From contig ML677334.1 of assembly GCA_007922305.1 (NCBI GenBank), forward strand, positions 57,524,720 to 57,588,719: 64,000 nucleotides of DNA, given 5' to 3'. How positions within the stretch are numbered: the stretch's first letter is position 1; each line of letters begins with the position of its first letter. The position numbers were made by a program, and so were the translations under genes. Positions 23,501-32,700 of this stretch are shown here, in pieces. The notes beneath the pieces were generated by a model. The model saw only the letters and a list, made by a program, of their open reading frames with translations, was not told the origin of the DNA and did no database searches. Source of the DNA: Dermatemys mawii (taxonomy: Eukaryota > Chordata > Testudines > Dermatemydidae).

Positions 23501-24203
23501 CTTCCCTTTCTGAAATTTATGTACTTAAGAATTTCATACCAGAAAGTTACATACACTCTCACTATACAACATGATACAGTAGTTCTTCCAGGACAGGGAC
23601 TGGTGCCTTGGGACACTTTAATTTAAAAAGTTAATGTGAAAAGGGCAAAGGTTACTAAGCCCCACCAAATAAATACATTTTTAAAAACGAGAGAAGCCTG
23701 GAATGAACTTTGCAAAGGTTCAAATGAATTCAGGGTTGTTGTTTAAAAAAAGGGGAGGGGGTTTCTCTGAATCTAGACTTTGCATCTAAACCAAAAAGTT
23801 TCACTTTTTTAATGGAAGCGTATTCAATAACCAGGAGATCCACTACCTACGCTGTTAACATTTCACTGACGCCCACTGCATTTGGGTTTTTTTCCCTAAG
23901 GAGAAAAAACGAGGCTGCTCTGACTGACCCAGACAAACCAAATCGACGCACCTCGGCGGAGAAACACTCCGAACACGCACAACTACCCGGGACCGAGCCC
24001 TGGCGCAACTACAAAACCTGGCGGGTCCACGACTCTGGACGGCCCCAAAGTCTCGGCGGCGGCGGCCGGGACCCGCCCGCAGGACACCGCGGGGCCGGGG
24101 AGAGGTGAAGGGCGCCGGCCACACTCACCAGGAGGCCGAAGAGGAGCTGCCGGGCGGCGGTTGTGCAGAGCGAGCCCCCGTGGCGGGCTGCGGCGGGGGC
24201 CAT
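2365..24203 (-). CDS. DSC1: Desmocollin (DSC1-like), coding exons 1-12, 3' part outside the window
   Basis: Desmosomal cadherin: a single-pass membrane glycoprotein that binds desmogleins and desmocollins on the next cell and links to plakoglobin and plakophilin inside. Spliced exons, in order on the minus strand: 24129-24203, 21401-21485, 18467-18669, 17816-17935, 16229-16384, 14265-14409, 9000-9166, 7901-8035, 6531-6716, 5133-5392, 4893-5026, 2365-2580. They total 1882 bases, giving 627 residues plus one base with no stop or frameshift. Domains: signal peptide about 1-32, pro-domain to 138, RAKR|RW cleavage, EC1 139-244, EC2 to about 356, EC3 to 473, EC4 to about 576, start of EC5. Family proteins are about 900 residues, so the rest of EC5, the membrane segment and the catenin-binding tail must lie beyond position 1. 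DSC1 is favoured by 'QLLFGLL' ending exon 1, 'SLMENSLGP', 'EDDNDNAP' and '[11 protein letters not shown]'. Desmocollin identity is firm; the DSC1 assignment rests on remembered family sequences. Confidence 0.9.
2581..4892. other. DSC1 intron 11; nothing recognised
   Basis: 2.3 kb of AT-rich intron with short A runs (about 4232-4243 and 4486-4495). Short open frames on both strands show no domain or family resemblance. Confidence 0.6.
4893..5026 (-). CDS. DSC1: DSC1 exon 11: EC4
   Basis: 134 bases, acceptor TTCACTAG and donor CGAA|GTGAGTAC in phase 1. It encodes [29 protein letters not shown] and [12 protein letters not shown]. 'NW--I---(S/T)G-L' matches DSC1. The LDRE calcium motif of EC4 has become IDKD (537-540), keeping acidic residues but losing Arg-Glu. 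NIT at residue 547 is an N-glycosylation sequon also present in other desmocollins. Confidence 0.91.
5133..5392 (-). CDS. DSC1: DSC1 exon 10: EC3, second part, and start of EC4
   Basis: 260 bases, acceptor TTTTACAG and donor ATAAG|GTATAA in phase 2. It encodes [24 protein letters not shown] and [20 protein letters not shown] (426-429) and DVDEGP (468-473) are the EC3 calcium motifs in the usual desmocollin form. At the start of EC4 the expected x-E-N motif reads IDG (484-486). I recall a similar QDG in mammalian DSC1, so this step may be old. Confidence 0.92.
5465..5600 (+). repeat. Dispersed repeat of the 'CACGAAAGCTTATGC' family
   Basis: Contains in order GATGCGTCCGACGAAGTGGG, CACGAAAGCTTATGCTC, AGGTGCCACAGGACTC and CAGACTAACACGGCT. 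I recognise this block order as an abundant dispersed repeat of turtle and other reptile genomes, but cannot give its catalogue name. It lies in intron 9, antisense to the gene. Confidence 0.7.
5989..6135. mobile_element. Fragment of a miniature DNA element with a CTTGTCTA end
   Basis: Starts with GGCTTGTCTAGATGATGTC and contains GTGTGAATTGCAGGGCACTC and CCATGTAGACACTGTTGG. The CTTGTCTA/TAGACA termini resemble the better preserved element at 25.3 kb. The right end is unclear. Confidence 0.45.
6531..6716 (-). CDS. DSC1: DSC1 exon 9: EC3, first part
   Basis: 62 codons, acceptor TTATTTCAG and donor AAG|GTAAGC. It encodes [39 protein letters not shown] and [13 protein letters not shown] (368-370) and DKDELN (383-388) are EC3 calcium loops. 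The block EN-(I/V)(D/N)VEILR followed by GNE(N/D)--F and [10 protein letters not shown] is diagnostic for desmocollins. Confidence 0.95.
6717..7900. other. DSC1 intron 8, with a DNA-element fragment and a poly-purine run
   Basis: A fragment at about 7050-7215 has two TTATACCAGTATAAC blocks and ends GTAGGCAAGCCCTTAG, the terminal motif of the same miniature-element group as 25.3 kb. A G8 run followed by about A18 lies at 7432-7459. Confidence 0.5.
7901..8035 (-). CDS. DSC1: DSC1 exon 8: EC2, second part, and EC2-EC3 linker
   Basis: 45 codons, acceptor ATTTTCAG and donor TCT|GTAAGT, phase 0 at both ends. It encodes [15 protein letters not shown], then [18 protein letters not shown] with the canonical calcium linker DVNDN at 350-354. 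'VRDM-GQPFGL-NTGT' is closer to what I remember of DSC1 than of DSC2. Confidence 0.94.
8036..8999. other. DSC1 intron 7; nothing recognised
   Basis: About 1 kb of AT-rich intron between exons 7 and 8. No repeat, RNA gene or exon could be supported. Confidence 0.6.
9000..9166 (-). CDS. DSC1: DSC1 exon 7: EC2, first part
   Basis: 167 bases, acceptor TATATACAG and donor GAG|GTAACT. It encodes [44 protein letters not shown]. The calcium motifs DRDEP (272-276) and LDRE (314-317) are intact. The preceding 5.1 kb intron is the largest in the window and is filled by three mobile-element relics. Confidence 0.94.
9774..9995. mobile_element. Tigger/pogo-like miniature DNA transposon, with TA flanks
   Basis: Bounded by TA and inverted ends: left CAGTGGAACTCTGATTATCC, right ...TTGGGGTTCTACTG. 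The reverse of the right end reads CAGTAGAACCCCAATTAACG, matching the left in most positions. TA duplication plus CAGT(G/A)GAACC ends are typical of Tc1/mariner-superfamily Tigger elements. At about 220 bp it has no transposase and is a non-autonomous copy. It lies in intron 6. Confidence 0.75.
10744..11347 (+). mobile_element. hAT (Charlie-like) non-autonomous element with internal G-rich array, 3' end missing
   Basis: Left end CAGGGGTGGGCAAACTACAG is a typical hAT terminus, preceded by GTCTAGAC as the possible 8-bp target. The interior (about 10960-11300) is a degenerate G-rich array with recurring GTCAGGGGACA(A/G)GGA and GGGGCTTAGAT blocks. The near-terminal block AGGCTGTTTGGGAAGACA is present, but the mirror terminus (TTTGCCCACCCCTG) is absent, so the copy is truncated near 11345. 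Confidence 0.7.
11405..13790 (+). mobile_element. CR1 LINE, 5'-truncated and decayed, antisense to DSC1
   Basis: Starts in the endonuclease region ([20 protein letters not shown] in translation near 11470). The reverse transcriptase block at 12762-12944 reads [20 protein letters not shown] then [10 protein letters not shown]. It ends with a CR1 tail near 13670-13790 (CATCTGGCCCTGGCCACTGT). Stops and frameshifts are many, an A-rich tract interrupts it at 12080-12122, and a deletion seems to remove part of the 3' half near 13520. It cannot encode an active enzyme. It occupies almost half of intron 6. Confidence 0.88.
12080..12122 (+). repeat. A-rich tract inside the CR1 copy
   Basis: Two A runs of about 25 and 16 bases separated by CAC. 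This explains the Phe-rich open frames on the opposite strand. Confidence 0.9.
14265..14409 (-). CDS. DSC1: DSC1 exon 6: end of EC1 and linker to EC2
   Basis: 145 bases, acceptor TTTTATAG and donor CCTG|GTAAGC in phase 1. It carries [10 protein letters not shown], then the calcium linker EDDNDNAP (residues 237-244) and [11 protein letters not shown]. In other desmocollins the segment aligned with CYAFTAD carries the adhesion-recognition triplet (YAT or FAT); here it reads YAF. Cys216, Cys245 and Cys259 look additional to those I remember in mammalian DSC1. Confidence 0.94.
14410..16228. other. DSC1 intron 5; no supported feature
   Basis: 1.8 kb of intron. On the minus strand at 15306-15491 a short frame begins with a basic, then hydrophobic, stretch like a signal peptide ([20 protein letters not shown]). 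I recognise no family and see no splice context for it. Confidence 0.45.
16229..16384 (-). CDS. DSC1: DSC1 exon 5: EC1 core
   Basis: 52 codons, phase 0 at both ends, acceptor TTTATAG and donor CAG|GTAAGG. It encodes [37 protein letters not shown] and QYPSFQ. The NQT at residue 169 is an N-glycosylation sequon. VDRE (204-207) is the first calcium-binding loop motif of EC1 (usual form LDRE). An open frame on the opposite strand here is a shadow. Confidence 0.94.
16385..17815. other. DSC1 intron 4; nothing recognised
   Basis: 1.4 kb between exons 4 and 5. An open plus-strand frame of 137 codons begins over exon 5 and runs into the intron (16312-16725); it has no domain features. Confidence 0.55.
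17816..17935 (-). CDS. DSC1: DSC1 exon 4: furin-type cleavage site and N-terminus of mature EC1
   Basis: Exactly 40 codons between acceptor AAATCCAG and donor CAG|GTACATTC. It holds the proprotein convertase motif LRRAKR (residues 133-138), then [18 protein letters not shown]. The mature protein would start at Arg139 with Trp140 as residue 2, the strand-swap tryptophan that classical and desmosomal cadherins dock into a partner EC1 domain. Both features needed for adhesive maturation are intact. Confidence 0.95.
17936..18466. other. DSC1 intron 3; nothing recognised
   Basis: 531 bases of AT-rich intron with an A run at 18423-18435. Confidence 0.6.
18467..18669 (-). CDS. DSC1: DSC1 exon 3: pro-domain
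   Basis: 203 bases after acceptor CTTGCAG. It completes a split Val codon and encodes 67 further residues, including [23 protein letters not shown] and EEKSFTILL, ending LAHQKK before donor AAG|GTAGGC in phase 0. These match the desmocollin pro-domain closely. The pro-domain keeps the newly made cadherin from adhering too early and is removed at the exon 4 site. Confidence 0.93.
18670..21400. other. DSC1 intron 2, holding one complete inverted-repeat element
   Basis: Apart from the element at 20385-20989 (listed separately) and a possible 'CACTTCAATGGG' fragment near 19136-19181, I see nothing identifiable. Confidence 0.55.
20385..20989. mobile_element. 605-bp terminal-inverted-repeat DNA element, non-autonomous
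   Basis: Left end TAGGGCTCTACCACATCCAC and right end GAATGTGGTAGGGCCCTA are inverted copies. Further in, TTTTTGGTCAG and CTGACCCAAAAAGG are also inverted, and the core repeats CTGCCTGCAGAGCTG and GCCCAGCTC(C/T)GAAG in both orientations. I remember a common turtle repeat with TAGGGCCCTACCAAATTCAC ends and this core. There is no transposase. Short frames over the GC-rich core are not genes. Confidence 0.75.
21401..21485 (-). CDS. DSC1: DSC1 exon 2: end of signal peptide, start of pro-domain
   Basis: Eighty-five bases after acceptor CTTTTCAG, reading [20 protein letters not shown] and on to VGR, then donor G|GTGAGAAG in phase 1. The pattern C-(D/E)AC-K-V--VPSKL is the hallmark of the desmocollin pro-domain N-terminus. 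Signal peptidase probably cuts near the CEAC segment. Confidence 0.92.
21486..24128. other. DSC1 intron 1
   Basis: 2.6 kb. A possible foldback fragment near 21850-21895 (CCATTGATTTCAACGG, ATTGACTTCAACAGGG) and a C9-A10 run at 23383-23401 are the only landmarks before the CpG island. First introns often carry enhancers, but I see no site I can name. Confidence 0.5.
24129..24203 (-). CDS. DSC1: DSC1 exon 1: start codon and most of the signal peptide
   Basis: Twenty-five codons beginning [10 protein letters not shown] and ending QLLFGLL, followed by donor CTG|GTGAGTGT; phase 0. The start is chosen because the ATG has purines at -3 and -1 and G at +4, opens the hydrophobic stretch, and the 'QLLF-LL' ending at a phase-0 junction is what DSC1 exon 1 shows. 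The hydrophobic core continues into exon 2 (ILSLFCEA). The exon sits wholly inside a CpG island, so overlapping open frames on both strands here are base-composition artefacts. Confidence 0.88.
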
Positions 24204-24242
24204 CTCCGGGCGGCGGAGGAGCAGGGGCGAGGCTGGTGCCGG

Positions 24243-24260
24243 GGCGGCGGCGGCGGCGGC
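24243..24260. repeat. (GGC)6 trinucleotide run just upstream of the DSC1 start codon
   Basis: Six perfect GGC units on the plus strand (GCC on the coding strand) 40 bases upstream of the ATG, probably within the 5' untranslated region or core promoter. Such runs vary in length between individuals. Confidence 0.85.
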
Positions 24261-25300
24261 TATTTTCTTTTCCCTCTTTTTGGTCGGGGCGGGTGGGGCG
24301 AGGCGCAGCGGCGGACGCGCCGTGCGGCTCCTCGCAGGGACTTGAGTTGTTTGCTCGGCTCCTCGCCTGGGCCAGGAAACTCCCTTCTCGGCCAGCCCCC
24401 TCGCTCCGCCGGCCGGGTCGGGCCGGGCGCTGCTTCCCCTCCCCCGCCCACCGCGGGACCCGCCCTGCCCCGGGGCTGGGCGTAGCGGCGCCCGGGGAGG
24501 GCGGTGTCAGGCTCACCTGACTCACCTAGGAGCTGGGCTTCGTCCCCCCCGAGAGCGAGTGAAATCCGCCCCGTGCACGCTGCAGGGCGGGGGCTGGGGG
24601 TGAGTCGGGAGGGGAAGGAGCGGCGGGGGTGTTAGACGCGGCTCTGCGGCTGAGCGCGGTGAAGTTGACAACAGAGAAACCCGGGGGCGGTCGCACATCA
24701 GCGCTTGGGCCGCTGCTGTCTGCCCCGATCCTCCCGCAACGGAGGGAGAGCGCGTGCGAGTCAACCCTCGCGGAGCACAAGACGAGCTCCAACGTGATGA
24801 GGGCTTTTTTAAAAAAAAAAGTTTGTGGTGTTTTTTTTATTGGGCTTCTGATTTTTATTTCATTTCGAGTTCACATTTCAAGCAACCAAGCGGTGTAGAT
24901 TGGGGGGGGGGGGTTTAAGAAAAAACCTGAGATTCTCACTTACTTACATTATTCCAGAGCCTGGGGTGTGAAGAAAAAGCAACACTCGACAGTGCTGAGT
25001 ACTTTGGGGATGGTTTGAAATATGCAAGTGGAGAGTGGTTTAAAAAATAAATGTCCCCCCTCCCCAAAACTGAATATTGGGATGTTAAACAGAAAATGAA
25101 ACGGAACAGAAACAAAAGTGAAGATGAGTTTTGTATTTTGTTGTCCAAGCTGAGTGAGGTACAAAAAGTAAACAAACTACTTAAATAGTGAAAAGTAAAT
25201 GATTATTGTTTATCTTCTAAAGAGCTACCAGGTGTTATAAGTTAATTGAAAAAAGTTCACTAAAACTTTTTAAACATGGTAGTGTACTGTTTAATCTAGG

Positions 25301-25495
25301 GGCTTGTCTACATTTACTGCACTGCTGTGGTGCTTGGTGAAAATGCTACCTATGCCTACAAGAGAATTTCTCCTGTTGATGTACCACTGTCTACACCAGG
25401 TGTTAGGTTGCTATAACAACTTCACTCAAGGGTGTGGATTTTCCACACCCCAAGTGATAGTTATTTCAACATAAGTGCCTTGTATAGACCAAGCC
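25301..25495. mobile_element. Miniature inverted-repeat element with GGCTTGTCTA ends
   Basis: Left end GGCTTGTCTACATT; the reverse of the right end reads GGCTTGGTCTATACAAGG. The interior has further short inverted pairs. It lies about 1.1 kb upstream of the DSC1 start codon. The element is about 195 bp, has no coding capacity, and its superfamily cannot be settled because no clear target duplication is visible. Confidence 0.65.
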
Positions 25496-26277
25496 TAACC
25501 ATCTTTCATTCTACTTTGCTTCCAGTTTGTCCTTTCAGTTAAAGCCCTGATTATCCCTCACCTTGTACATTATAGGTCTGATGTATGGGATTTCTGCACA
25601 GGTTTGTAGAATATGCCCCAGAGTGAAATAAGCAGGAAAGAAGATTTGACCTACTGACGGGGCATGTCAGTTGTACCATGCATTTTCATTACAGATTTTT
25701 CTGTATTTAATTATATTGCTAATTAGGGTTACCACATAGCAACTGTGAAAAAACGGGACTACTCCTTTAAAAACAGGACATCTGGTCACAGTATTGCTAA
25801 TGAAATATTTTCTGTCAAATATATGCACCAGGGAAATGGAATTCGGGAGCTAACATTTAGGAACTGGGAGCTTCCCCCCCTTTTTACTTTTTGCTTAATA
25901 AACATATGCTGCTAATTCTCTCTATCTTTAAGGCAAATACAGGGCCAGAGTTTGACCCATTCTGCATGCCTGTGGAGGCATCAAACTCTCTTTACTACTC
26001 TGTGCCATCTATCCGTACTGTGAATGGCAGCATGGAGAGAAGTGAAGTTTCCTCAAGACCAATACATTCCCCATAATATGTGATTTTGGGTGGAGAGTGG
26101 ATGACAAAGAACAGGGAATAGTACATCCCTCTGCACCAGCCAACATAGTCACCCCAGGAAATATGTACTGCACCAGGTATAGGACTGCCACAGGTTACAT
26201 ACCCCCTGGAGTAGAAAAACTAATTGTGCCAGCTCCTGGGGTAGCATAGCTGTATGTGTGTGTTGCCCCATATATAG

Positions 26278-26311
26278 GGCAAAATCACAATTGTGGCAAA
26301 ATCACAATTGT
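26278..26311 (+). repeat. 17-bp perfect tandem duplication
   Basis: GGCAAAATCACAATTGT occurs twice in direct succession. Confidence 0.95.
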
Positions 26312-29300
26312 CCCATAGTAATTACGTTAGAATGAGTTACAGTACCATGCTAACCTTCAAAATATTAATGGGTCATAGCCTGCAATTAAAATTACACAAC
26401 TTTCTTTTGTTTCAAAAAGAATTGCAGACAGGGTAAAATACCAGGATATGGCTACAATTTGGACCTGATTATGACACATTTCCAAATGTAATGCTCCGAG
26501 TGAATCAGACTACTCATATTAGTAAGCATTATGCTCAACAATAAGTATTTGCCCTTTTGAATCCTTAGTTATGTGTCGGCATGTTTGCCTGGAGAAATCC
26601 ATAGAGGTATAGTTAACAAGGGCTGGGTGATTCAAACTCCTCATTCTGAAGGAGTGGCTAAAAACCTGAACCCTCCTATCACATTTACATAAATATTTCA
26701 GTCCTTGTAGAATTGTATTCTGAATGTATTTGCCTTCACCAAAGCTAACCAAGTACTGTCTTTAAGATAAGAATATACTCCCCTAATCGAAATCCCAGTA
26801 TACTTTACCGTAATTTTTTTACTGAGCTCCATTTCTACAGATCATTATAAGCTTCTGTTGCTTGGTTTCTCCTGGCAGACCAGGGAGCCAGCAAAGTAAT
26901 AGGCGTGTTCCATTGTTTCAAAATCTATTTGCCAACTGGACTCAGATAGAAATTTTCAACAGAAAATTCTATTGGTGGAGAAAAATAGTTTGTATTTTCA
27001 TATTTCACAAACGGGTAAACCATGCCCTTCATATGTTCAGCACTACATGCGGTAACTAAGAACTCATTTATATCTACTGATGGATCTTTCAATCTGTTTT
27101 TCTTGTTCTGCCAGCTGCTGCTTTTTTTTTTTTTTTTCCAATTTATTCCTGGCTCTAATGGTTTCTTATTTTCTTTGGTTTTTGTTCCTTCTGCTCACTT
27201 TCACTTCTCTTTAATTCATCCCTGGTTCTTCTCAGACATTTGAAACTTCTGTTTGCTGACTGTCCTGTAAGGTAGAGTCTGCTTCTCTTACTACATTTTA
27301 TTTAGTTTTCTCCTCCACCCGACCCCCTGCCAAAAATCTGCCCATTCCAGTTTCTACAAAACCTTTCAGAAGGTTCTGATTCATCCCTTCACTGAAAACA
27401 TATTCCTTGATGTTTGAATGGGAAGAAAGCAAGAAGAATATTATAGCATGTGTACCCTATAGCAACAGTATCGTGAAAACAAAACAGTCATTTAAGGTGT
27501 ACCTTTTAGTATAGATTCAGTAATAGATTTAGAGAATTTTTTTTAATGTATATATGGAATAATGTATATTTTCATTATGTTCTTAAAGAAAACTAGAAGA
27601 AACAACAAACAGTTTCTGCAAATTTCTTTTACTAGTCAAGTAGTTCAAAAGTGGAATTGTTCTGGTATGTGTTTACTTTCTCAACAAAACAAATTCAAAT
27701 ATAGCACTTATATTAAAATAAACTAAAACACTAAGTTTGAGCAATGTTTAGAATAAAATTTCATTAACTTCAGTTTTAATACAATTTTAAGATATTTCTT
27801 GTCTTGCAAACTGTAAGAGAGAGGATGTACCAAAAAATTATGGCAATAGAAAGAAAAGCATTTATAGTAGTTCACTTAGAGTCACTATAGAATTTTGCAA
27901 AACTTTTATTAACATCAATGACGATTCCAGCTGCAAAGCAATAGGAAAATTCAAAACACCTGCCTTTCCGTGTTCAGGCAGAACTTGCTACAATCATTTA
28001 TGAATTTTTCAGCTACAGGAAGAAGTATCACAATGTGGCTACTGTTGAAGTCCTTTCTGAAGCCACAGCTAGTTGAAAATGTGGTGACTCACCTAGTTAA
28101 TGTGATTATAGTAAACCCATATCCCATTCATTACAGGAGCTTTCTGTCAGCTTCTGAGAGCACTTCAAGGTGTTCGTTTTTAGTCAATATAGCCCTAAAT
28201 AATTAAATGATCTGGATACTGTCTCTCTTCCTGTGTGTCATTGCAGTGGCTTTGATCAACTGGTATACTTACGTTGAAAGTCACTAGATGTGTGTTTTCA
28301 AGGCCTAGTGTCAGGGACCCATAACTTGGGGTAAAGTTTGGCACTTTGTACTACACTATAAAATAAATAAATTAAATACTATTCTGAGCCTGGAGCCCCT
28401 TCAAATGGCCTCAAGCGGATCACTTTACTGCAAGGTGGCTTCTCCAATGGTGTAAAACCAGTGTTGCAATTCCAATACCATCTCCTCCCTACTGGTAGCA
28501 TAGATGTATGGTTTTGGAAAAAGGGATGTGGCATTTGCTTCACTGATTGGTCCAAGGGCCCCTTGGAATATAATCTAATTCCAATAGTTCTGGCTGATTG
28601 AAATTACTTAGGACTATCAGATCAACGCACCACAAGCCAATGATTGGAGTGGGTGGCCTAGAGACCACCTTTGCATCTTCCCTTCTGCATAGCACTGTGT
28701 GCTCCTTGTGGAGTTTCAGAGCAAGTAATGCTGCACTGAAAAAAATCTGATCTAGGTTCTTGGCTACTGCAATCAAGGAGCACACAGTACTATGTAGAAG
28801 GGAAGATGCAAAGGCCATATTTAGTGAACTTTAGAATATGAGCAAGAGACATACTTTTGCCAAGCATTAGACTATGAACTGTTCTATGTGTTGAGGGGGA
28901 TCTAATGTGAATGTTCTTAATTTACATCATGCACTCAGTTCTGAAGGGTATATAATAAATGAGGCTGGCCCTAAGAAACGAATAACTCTTCAAACTCTGC
29001 CTTTATTAATCCACCAGATGGGATGATGTTCAGCTTGTCTTTAATTGTGAGAATAATTATTTAAAAAAAGGTTTAAATCCTCCAGACTTTACTCATTCCC
29101 AATTGGGACATTTGGACTGAGTAAGACAGCAGAATATGGCCCCATTATTTTATAGTATATTTTCTTTTTGTCATAAGAAACCACCTAAAACATCCAGAAA
29201 GTCTAAATAAAATGTCTAGTTTTAAAATTATTCTCATTAAAAAGTTTTTGTTTAATAATTTTTTAAGAAGTTTTATCAGTCTCTTCCCTAAATAAAATGA

Positions 29301-29599
29301 TTCACCCAAGCATACTTTAACTACCTTTTCTTGTTTTTACCTAGTGATTTATCTCAACCTTTTTATATGAAAATCACCATTTGCCAAGACAAAAGGTGTA
29401 TCATGTCAGGGATGAATATACCTGTTGTCATAGCAGAACCTGATTTTCATCCAAATCTCTTTGAATTATGAGATCATTACAGATACATGCTTCATTGTGC
29501 CTAGTCATTCAAATAATAGATAATATCACTTGCGGGTTTAAATGAGTGTAAATGAAGGTTTCTCTGTAACTTGAAGTCTTTAAATCATGATTTGAGGAC

Positions 29600-29735
29600 T
29601 TCAGTAATTCAGCCAGAAGCTATGGGTCTGTTACAGGAGTGGGTGGGTGAGATTCTATGGCCTGCAATGTGCAGGAGGTCAGATTAAATTATCATGATTG
29701 TCCCTTCTGGCCTTAAAGTCTATGTGTCTTTTTAC
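29600..29735 (+). mobile_element. CR1 LINE 3' tail
   Basis: Contains GGCCTGCAATGTGCAGGAGG, GTCAGATTAAATTATCATGA and CCCTTCTGGCCTTAAAGTCT, the standard 3' end of one CR1 subfamily. The 5' part is missing. Confidence 0.8.
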
Positions 29736-32700
29736 CAATACAACTTAAAATACATATTTTCAGAACTTAAAGCAACTAAAGAAGATGTATTTTAAAGGAA
29801 TATTATAAACATTATTTTATTTCCAGAATTTGAAACCCAATTTTATAACATGAATCTGGATTCTGTACAATATTTGAGTTGCTTGAAGAATATAGCATCC
29901 AGTGTGGAAATTGTTCAACCCTGGAAGAACCTTATTCATTACTGAACAATATACAACCTTCAGAAATGATCCTTTTAGGCAAGACGTGAGAAAAAAGATG
30001 GATGGATATTACACCAAGATTTGAAAGCAAGCTGACTTGGAATCTACTAGACTAGTGGGAGAAGTGATTACCAGAGTGAAGGACCCTCTTCTGAGAATCT
30101 CTGTCCCCATTCCTCAAAACCAGAAGTTCACATGCTGACTTGTGGCAGATACAGTAGAGAGACAATTTTTCAGGTCAACGCCTCACTATTTAGGGCTTTC
30201 AGGTCACATACATCTGTAAAGTAAACAAAAAGCCAGTTCCATTGAGAAATTAATTTGCTATAGCTCTCTTCATCAAACAGGTGAGAACTTTATTCTGTGC
30301 TAGCTGAAGCCTCTGAGCAATTGTCAAAGGTAGCCTATGTACAAGACATTGCTACAATCCAATCTGGAGGCTAAAAGGGCATGGGTAACTGCAGAATGGT
30401 TGTTGTCAAAAATAAATGATTGGAATTGACTTACCGGATATGATTTTTTTTATTTTTTTTTTAAAAAATTGTTTTTGGCTGTTAATGCCACCGGAGAATC
30501 CAAACAATCAGCGATCCGAAAGCAACCCTAAATTATAGGTCTTTTGGATAAAGGGTGAGTGGACCCCCTAAATATTGGAACAGATTCCATTCCCATCATA
30601 ACTCCGTAATGCTTCCTTTAGCCACTTGCATTACCTACATCTTGTAGGAAGCATATGAGCTGAGTTGCACATTTAAAAGAATCAGCAACTGGATATGACT
30701 CACTTAGATTTAGAATCTCCTGCACCTATTGACACATGAGGCAACCCAATTTTTCCATTGCTGTCTGACTCCATTTTACATCTCCATAATCTAATCTAAG
30801 ACTTACTTTGTGCTTCTTCCACAGGGTAGCCTGATGACATGAGCAAACCACCATAGTTGCACTGTCTGATTATTGAGTCTGCGGTCTGCTGACCCATTGG
30901 TGCGGCACTTTCTTGTTGGTTAGACAATCTCGCCAATGGATTCCCAAGATTCTTATTAAATAAAGCTGGTGAAATGTTCCATTTCCTGTTGAGTACTTCC
31001 ATCATCAGCCACATTTCCAAGGCATACAATAGTGTCAGAAAGACAATAGCATTGGATAATATCATTTGAGTATGTGGATGTATCTTCTTATTCTTCTGGG
31101 TATGAGTCCAGTGTTAAAAGGAAATCATCAACCAACAAAACTAGCCGAGTCTCTCTGTCATGCTCAGGCCAAAAACCAGAATGAAAGGGAATTTTTATGA
31201 CTTCAAATGATATTAAATCTGCCTCATCACAATTATGTTAATAACCTGATTTAAAGAACAGGGGGATTAAAGACATGGTGATAAGTGATTAAATAACATC
31301 ATAAAAACATGTCTTTTTGAGCCTGGGCCTAACACAATCAGCCCAGAAAAGTTGCCACCCTGACACTAACAGTCTCACCAAACAACAGTTCTAATAGCTC
31401 TGTACTTGATTTTCCTAGACATAAGGAATGAAGACCACCATGCAGGTGTTTTAGCACCTCTAGAATCGTATTGAATTCCTGTACCTCTCTCTGAGAAACA
31501 CTCAGTTCTGCACCTCAGCATGAATAGCACAGGTTTGCTACCACTTGGAACAAGTTCTCTGGTCAAGATTACATGGACATTCTAGTGGATGAGAAGAGCA
31601 TGCTTTCCTTCCACTACAGCTACCATATAAGATTTCAAAAGAACTTTTTGATGTAAGATATCAGACTCTATGCAATTTCTGCCTTTGGTGTTCTAGTCTC
31701 CTCCCAATGCTTCATTTTTTTGCATGCCATCTGTGCATCCATAAGAATGAAGTAAGAGGAAAATAATTGAAGAGCCACTGCATGGATAGGCAAGGACAAA
31801 AGATGGTTATGATAATGATATTAACAAGAACCAAATCTCCAGTTATTACTGTAATGTATGTATTATGACTCTGGAGATTTAAACTCTTTTGTACTGAATG
31901 AATCATACAGGTAAGTCTGGATATAGTGCTGAGATATGCTTATGTATTTTTTATTCATGTATTCTGAACAATTATTCTTAAAAGATAATTATTTTTTAAA
32001 AAAGAATAAACTAGCAGGATTAAATTATGACCATCTAAAAGACTCTGTTACAGACTTCATAATGGTAGAATTTTTATTTTGCATATGTTTTGGCATTTAA
32101 ATGACAAGATGCATATTAAAATTATATGAGAAAGACTGATGTGATGCCAGTTTTTACAGTATTATTCATTAAACATTACTTTCATGTGCTGCATTTATTA
32201 CACTTAAGACTCCTCTTTATTCATGTCACATCAACAGTGAAACTCTACCTTGTTTCTCTTGCATATAAAATTTTATCATCTTAGAGAGAGGGCAGACTGT
32301 TACTGTTGATACTCCTGAAAGAAATGAGTGACACAACTGTGAAATGCTTCTGTCCTATATATGTGTTTGGCTGTAAACCCCACTCCATTAGCAGGAAAAT
32401 GTGGAGGAAAACTGGAAAAGAAAATTCACTGAGTTTTCTCCCTTGTTGTATATACATTTTAGAATGTGAGCTGGATCAATATTTTATTATAGTCCCTGTT
32501 TTAAAATACACACAGTAGGTTAACTCTACATAACTATCTCTAATCCGCATAACAATTTAACATATATTTCAGTAAAATACTATTCCCTAAATTAATTCTG
32601 TCTCAAATAAAAATCACCAAATTCTGTTCTAATTTACAGTCTTGTAAATCCCTTGAACCTCACTGATTTTCATTATAGTCATATCAAATTACTGAAGATT

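Larger units (their letters stand above)
23940..24800. promoter_or_regulatory. CpG island covering the DSC1 promoter and exon 1
   Basis: The base composition changes abruptly from AT-rich flanks to dense CG dinucleotides over about 860 bases and back again. Exon 1 of the desmocollin lies inside. A GC box (GGGGCGGG at 24286-24293) and several other G-rich runs lie upstream of the start codon, and I saw no TATA box close to it, so dispersed initiation is likely. Bidirectional activity is possible, but no plus-strand gene can be recognised. Long open frames in both directions here are composition artefacts. Confidence 0.85.
24800..29599. other. Intergenic stretch 5' of DSC1
   Basis: No exon or RNA gene recognised. 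It contains the element at 25301-25495, a small inverted fragment at about 25727-25790 (TTACCACATAGCAA ... GGACATCTGGTCAC), a 17-bp tandem duplication at 26278-26311, and a T17 run near 27121-27138. The rest is AT-rich. Confidence 0.5.

Noticed and set aside
23812..24898. Many long overlapping open frames on both strands
   Set aside because: They lie in the CpG island, where GC-rich sequence has few stops. Only the frame starting at 24203 on the minus strand matches a known protein and ends at a splice site.
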